Shown: positions 26,032 through 26,268 of the stretch, piece by piece
How positions within the stretch are numbered: the stretch's first letter is position 1
How the letters are laid out: each line of letters opens with the position of its first letter
Assembly (NCBI GenBank): GCA_002305995.1
Contig: DBRN01000014.1
Coordinates: 17,811 to 44,078, forward strand
Reading direction: 5' to 3'
DNA: 26,268 nucleotides
From: Atopobiaceae bacterium UBA1367
GTDB taxonomy: Bacteria; Actinomycetota; Coriobacteriia; Coriobacteriales; Atopobiaceae
Notes under the pieces: model-generated
Databases searched by the model: none
What the model was told of the DNA's origin: nothing
The model's input: only the letters and a program-made list of their open reading frames with translations
Position numbers and translations under genes: made by a program

Positions 26032-26037
26032 TATAGT
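26032..26037 (+). promoter_or_regulatory. Probable -10 of the rRNA operon promoter
   Basis: TATAGT (5 of 6 consensus bases) is the only good -10 between the last gene and 16S. The matching -35 position (26009-26014) falls inside the C-rich block and has no consensus. A start near 26044 would give a leader of about 200 nt. Confidence 0.5.
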
Positions 26038-26046
26038 TATCTCCCG

Positions 26047-26239
26047 CGCGACGGGGGCCGTCGCGGCGAACCTTGAGAACCGGATACTGCGATCGATGAG
26101 ATCGACGACGAAACAGCAAGCGAATTTCGAAGTGTGATACAAGCACACGTCAATTTCGATCTTACGCGAATCCGAATCAGCGGGATTCGAGCGCCGGGCA
26201 CCGAGCCTCACGCACTGACGCAGCGCACCGAGTGCGCTG
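26047..26239 (+). other. rRNA operon leader with hairpins
   Basis: CGCGACGG-GGG-CCGTCGCG (26047-26065) is a perfect 8-bp hairpin just after the predicted start. CTTGAGAACCGGATA (26072-26086) resembles the CTTTGAAAACTGAATA-type sequence found in many rRNA leaders. Further dyads are GTGTG-N7-CACAC near 26131, CGAATCC/GGATTCG near 26170, and CAGCGCAC-CGA-GTGCGCTG (26221-26239), which ends 5 bases before the inferred 16S 5' end. These are probable antitermination and processing structures. The 297-base gap 25948-26244 has no protein gene. Confidence 0.6.
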
Positions 26240-26244
26240 TCATC

Positions 26245-26268
26245 TGAACGGAGAGTTCGATCCTGGCT
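26245..26268 (+). rRNA. rrs: 16S ribosomal RNA, 5' end only
   Basis: The window ends in AGAGTTCGATCCTGGCT, the universal 16S 5' region (positions 8 onward in E. coli numbering) with C in place of T in the TTTGATC part, a variant seen in Actinobacteria. Counting back seven bases puts the mature 5' end near 26245. The rest is outside the window. Confidence 0.93.

Overview
The window is a GC-rich bacterial chromosome segment with core-metabolism gene content. Evidence for an anaerobic or fermentative actinobacterium of the Coriobacteriia (Olsenella/Atopobium-like) is the homodimeric-type pyruvate:ferredoxin oxidoreductase, arginine-deiminase-type genes, GTG/TTG starts with strong Shine-Dalgarno (SD) sequences, an F-type ATP synthase operon ending in murA, and a 16S rRNA 5' end carrying the GAGTTCGATCCTGGCT variant. 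The lineage is an inference from gene content, not from a search. I see no insertion sequence, prophage or CRISPR array.

Left part (1-3500): a truncated tRNA, tRNA-Ser(GCT) and gluQ lie on the minus strand. An AT-rich divergent promoter region separates gluQ from arcC (carbamate kinase) on the plus strand. A 217-aa protein follows; it looks like a class IV aminotransferase that has lost its PLP lysine.

Middle (3500-14500): nifJ (pyruvate oxidation to acetyl-CoA) has its own 5' hairpin and a UUCG-loop terminator. An arginine-deiminase-like gene on the minus strand has unusual active-site substitutions. Next come prfA, a 128-bp inverted-repeat element, and a compact run of prmC, a TsaC/Sua5-type gene, rpiB and glyA. 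These cover translation termination, release-factor methylation, tRNA t6A modification, pentose phosphate and one-carbon metabolism. A likely terminator follows, then upp.

Right part (14500-26268): a small membrane protein leads into atpB-E-F-H-A-G-D-C and murA, with overlapping or abutting genes and two hairpins before atpE. Then come a DtxR-type metal-dependent repressor gene, galU, and a translationally coupled phosphohexomutase paralogue in which all four signature loops are degenerate. The window ends in an rRNA operon leader and the first bases of 16S rRNA. A four-tract G-quadruplex motif sits where the rRNA promoter -35 would be expected.

The genes fit a fermenter that gains ATP from pyruvate (via PFOR) and possibly arginine, and uses a proton-type F1Fo ATPase. 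The most unusual items are three enzyme-family proteins with altered catalytic residues (at 2841, 7498 and 24553), the inverted-repeat element at 10141, and the rRNA upstream region.
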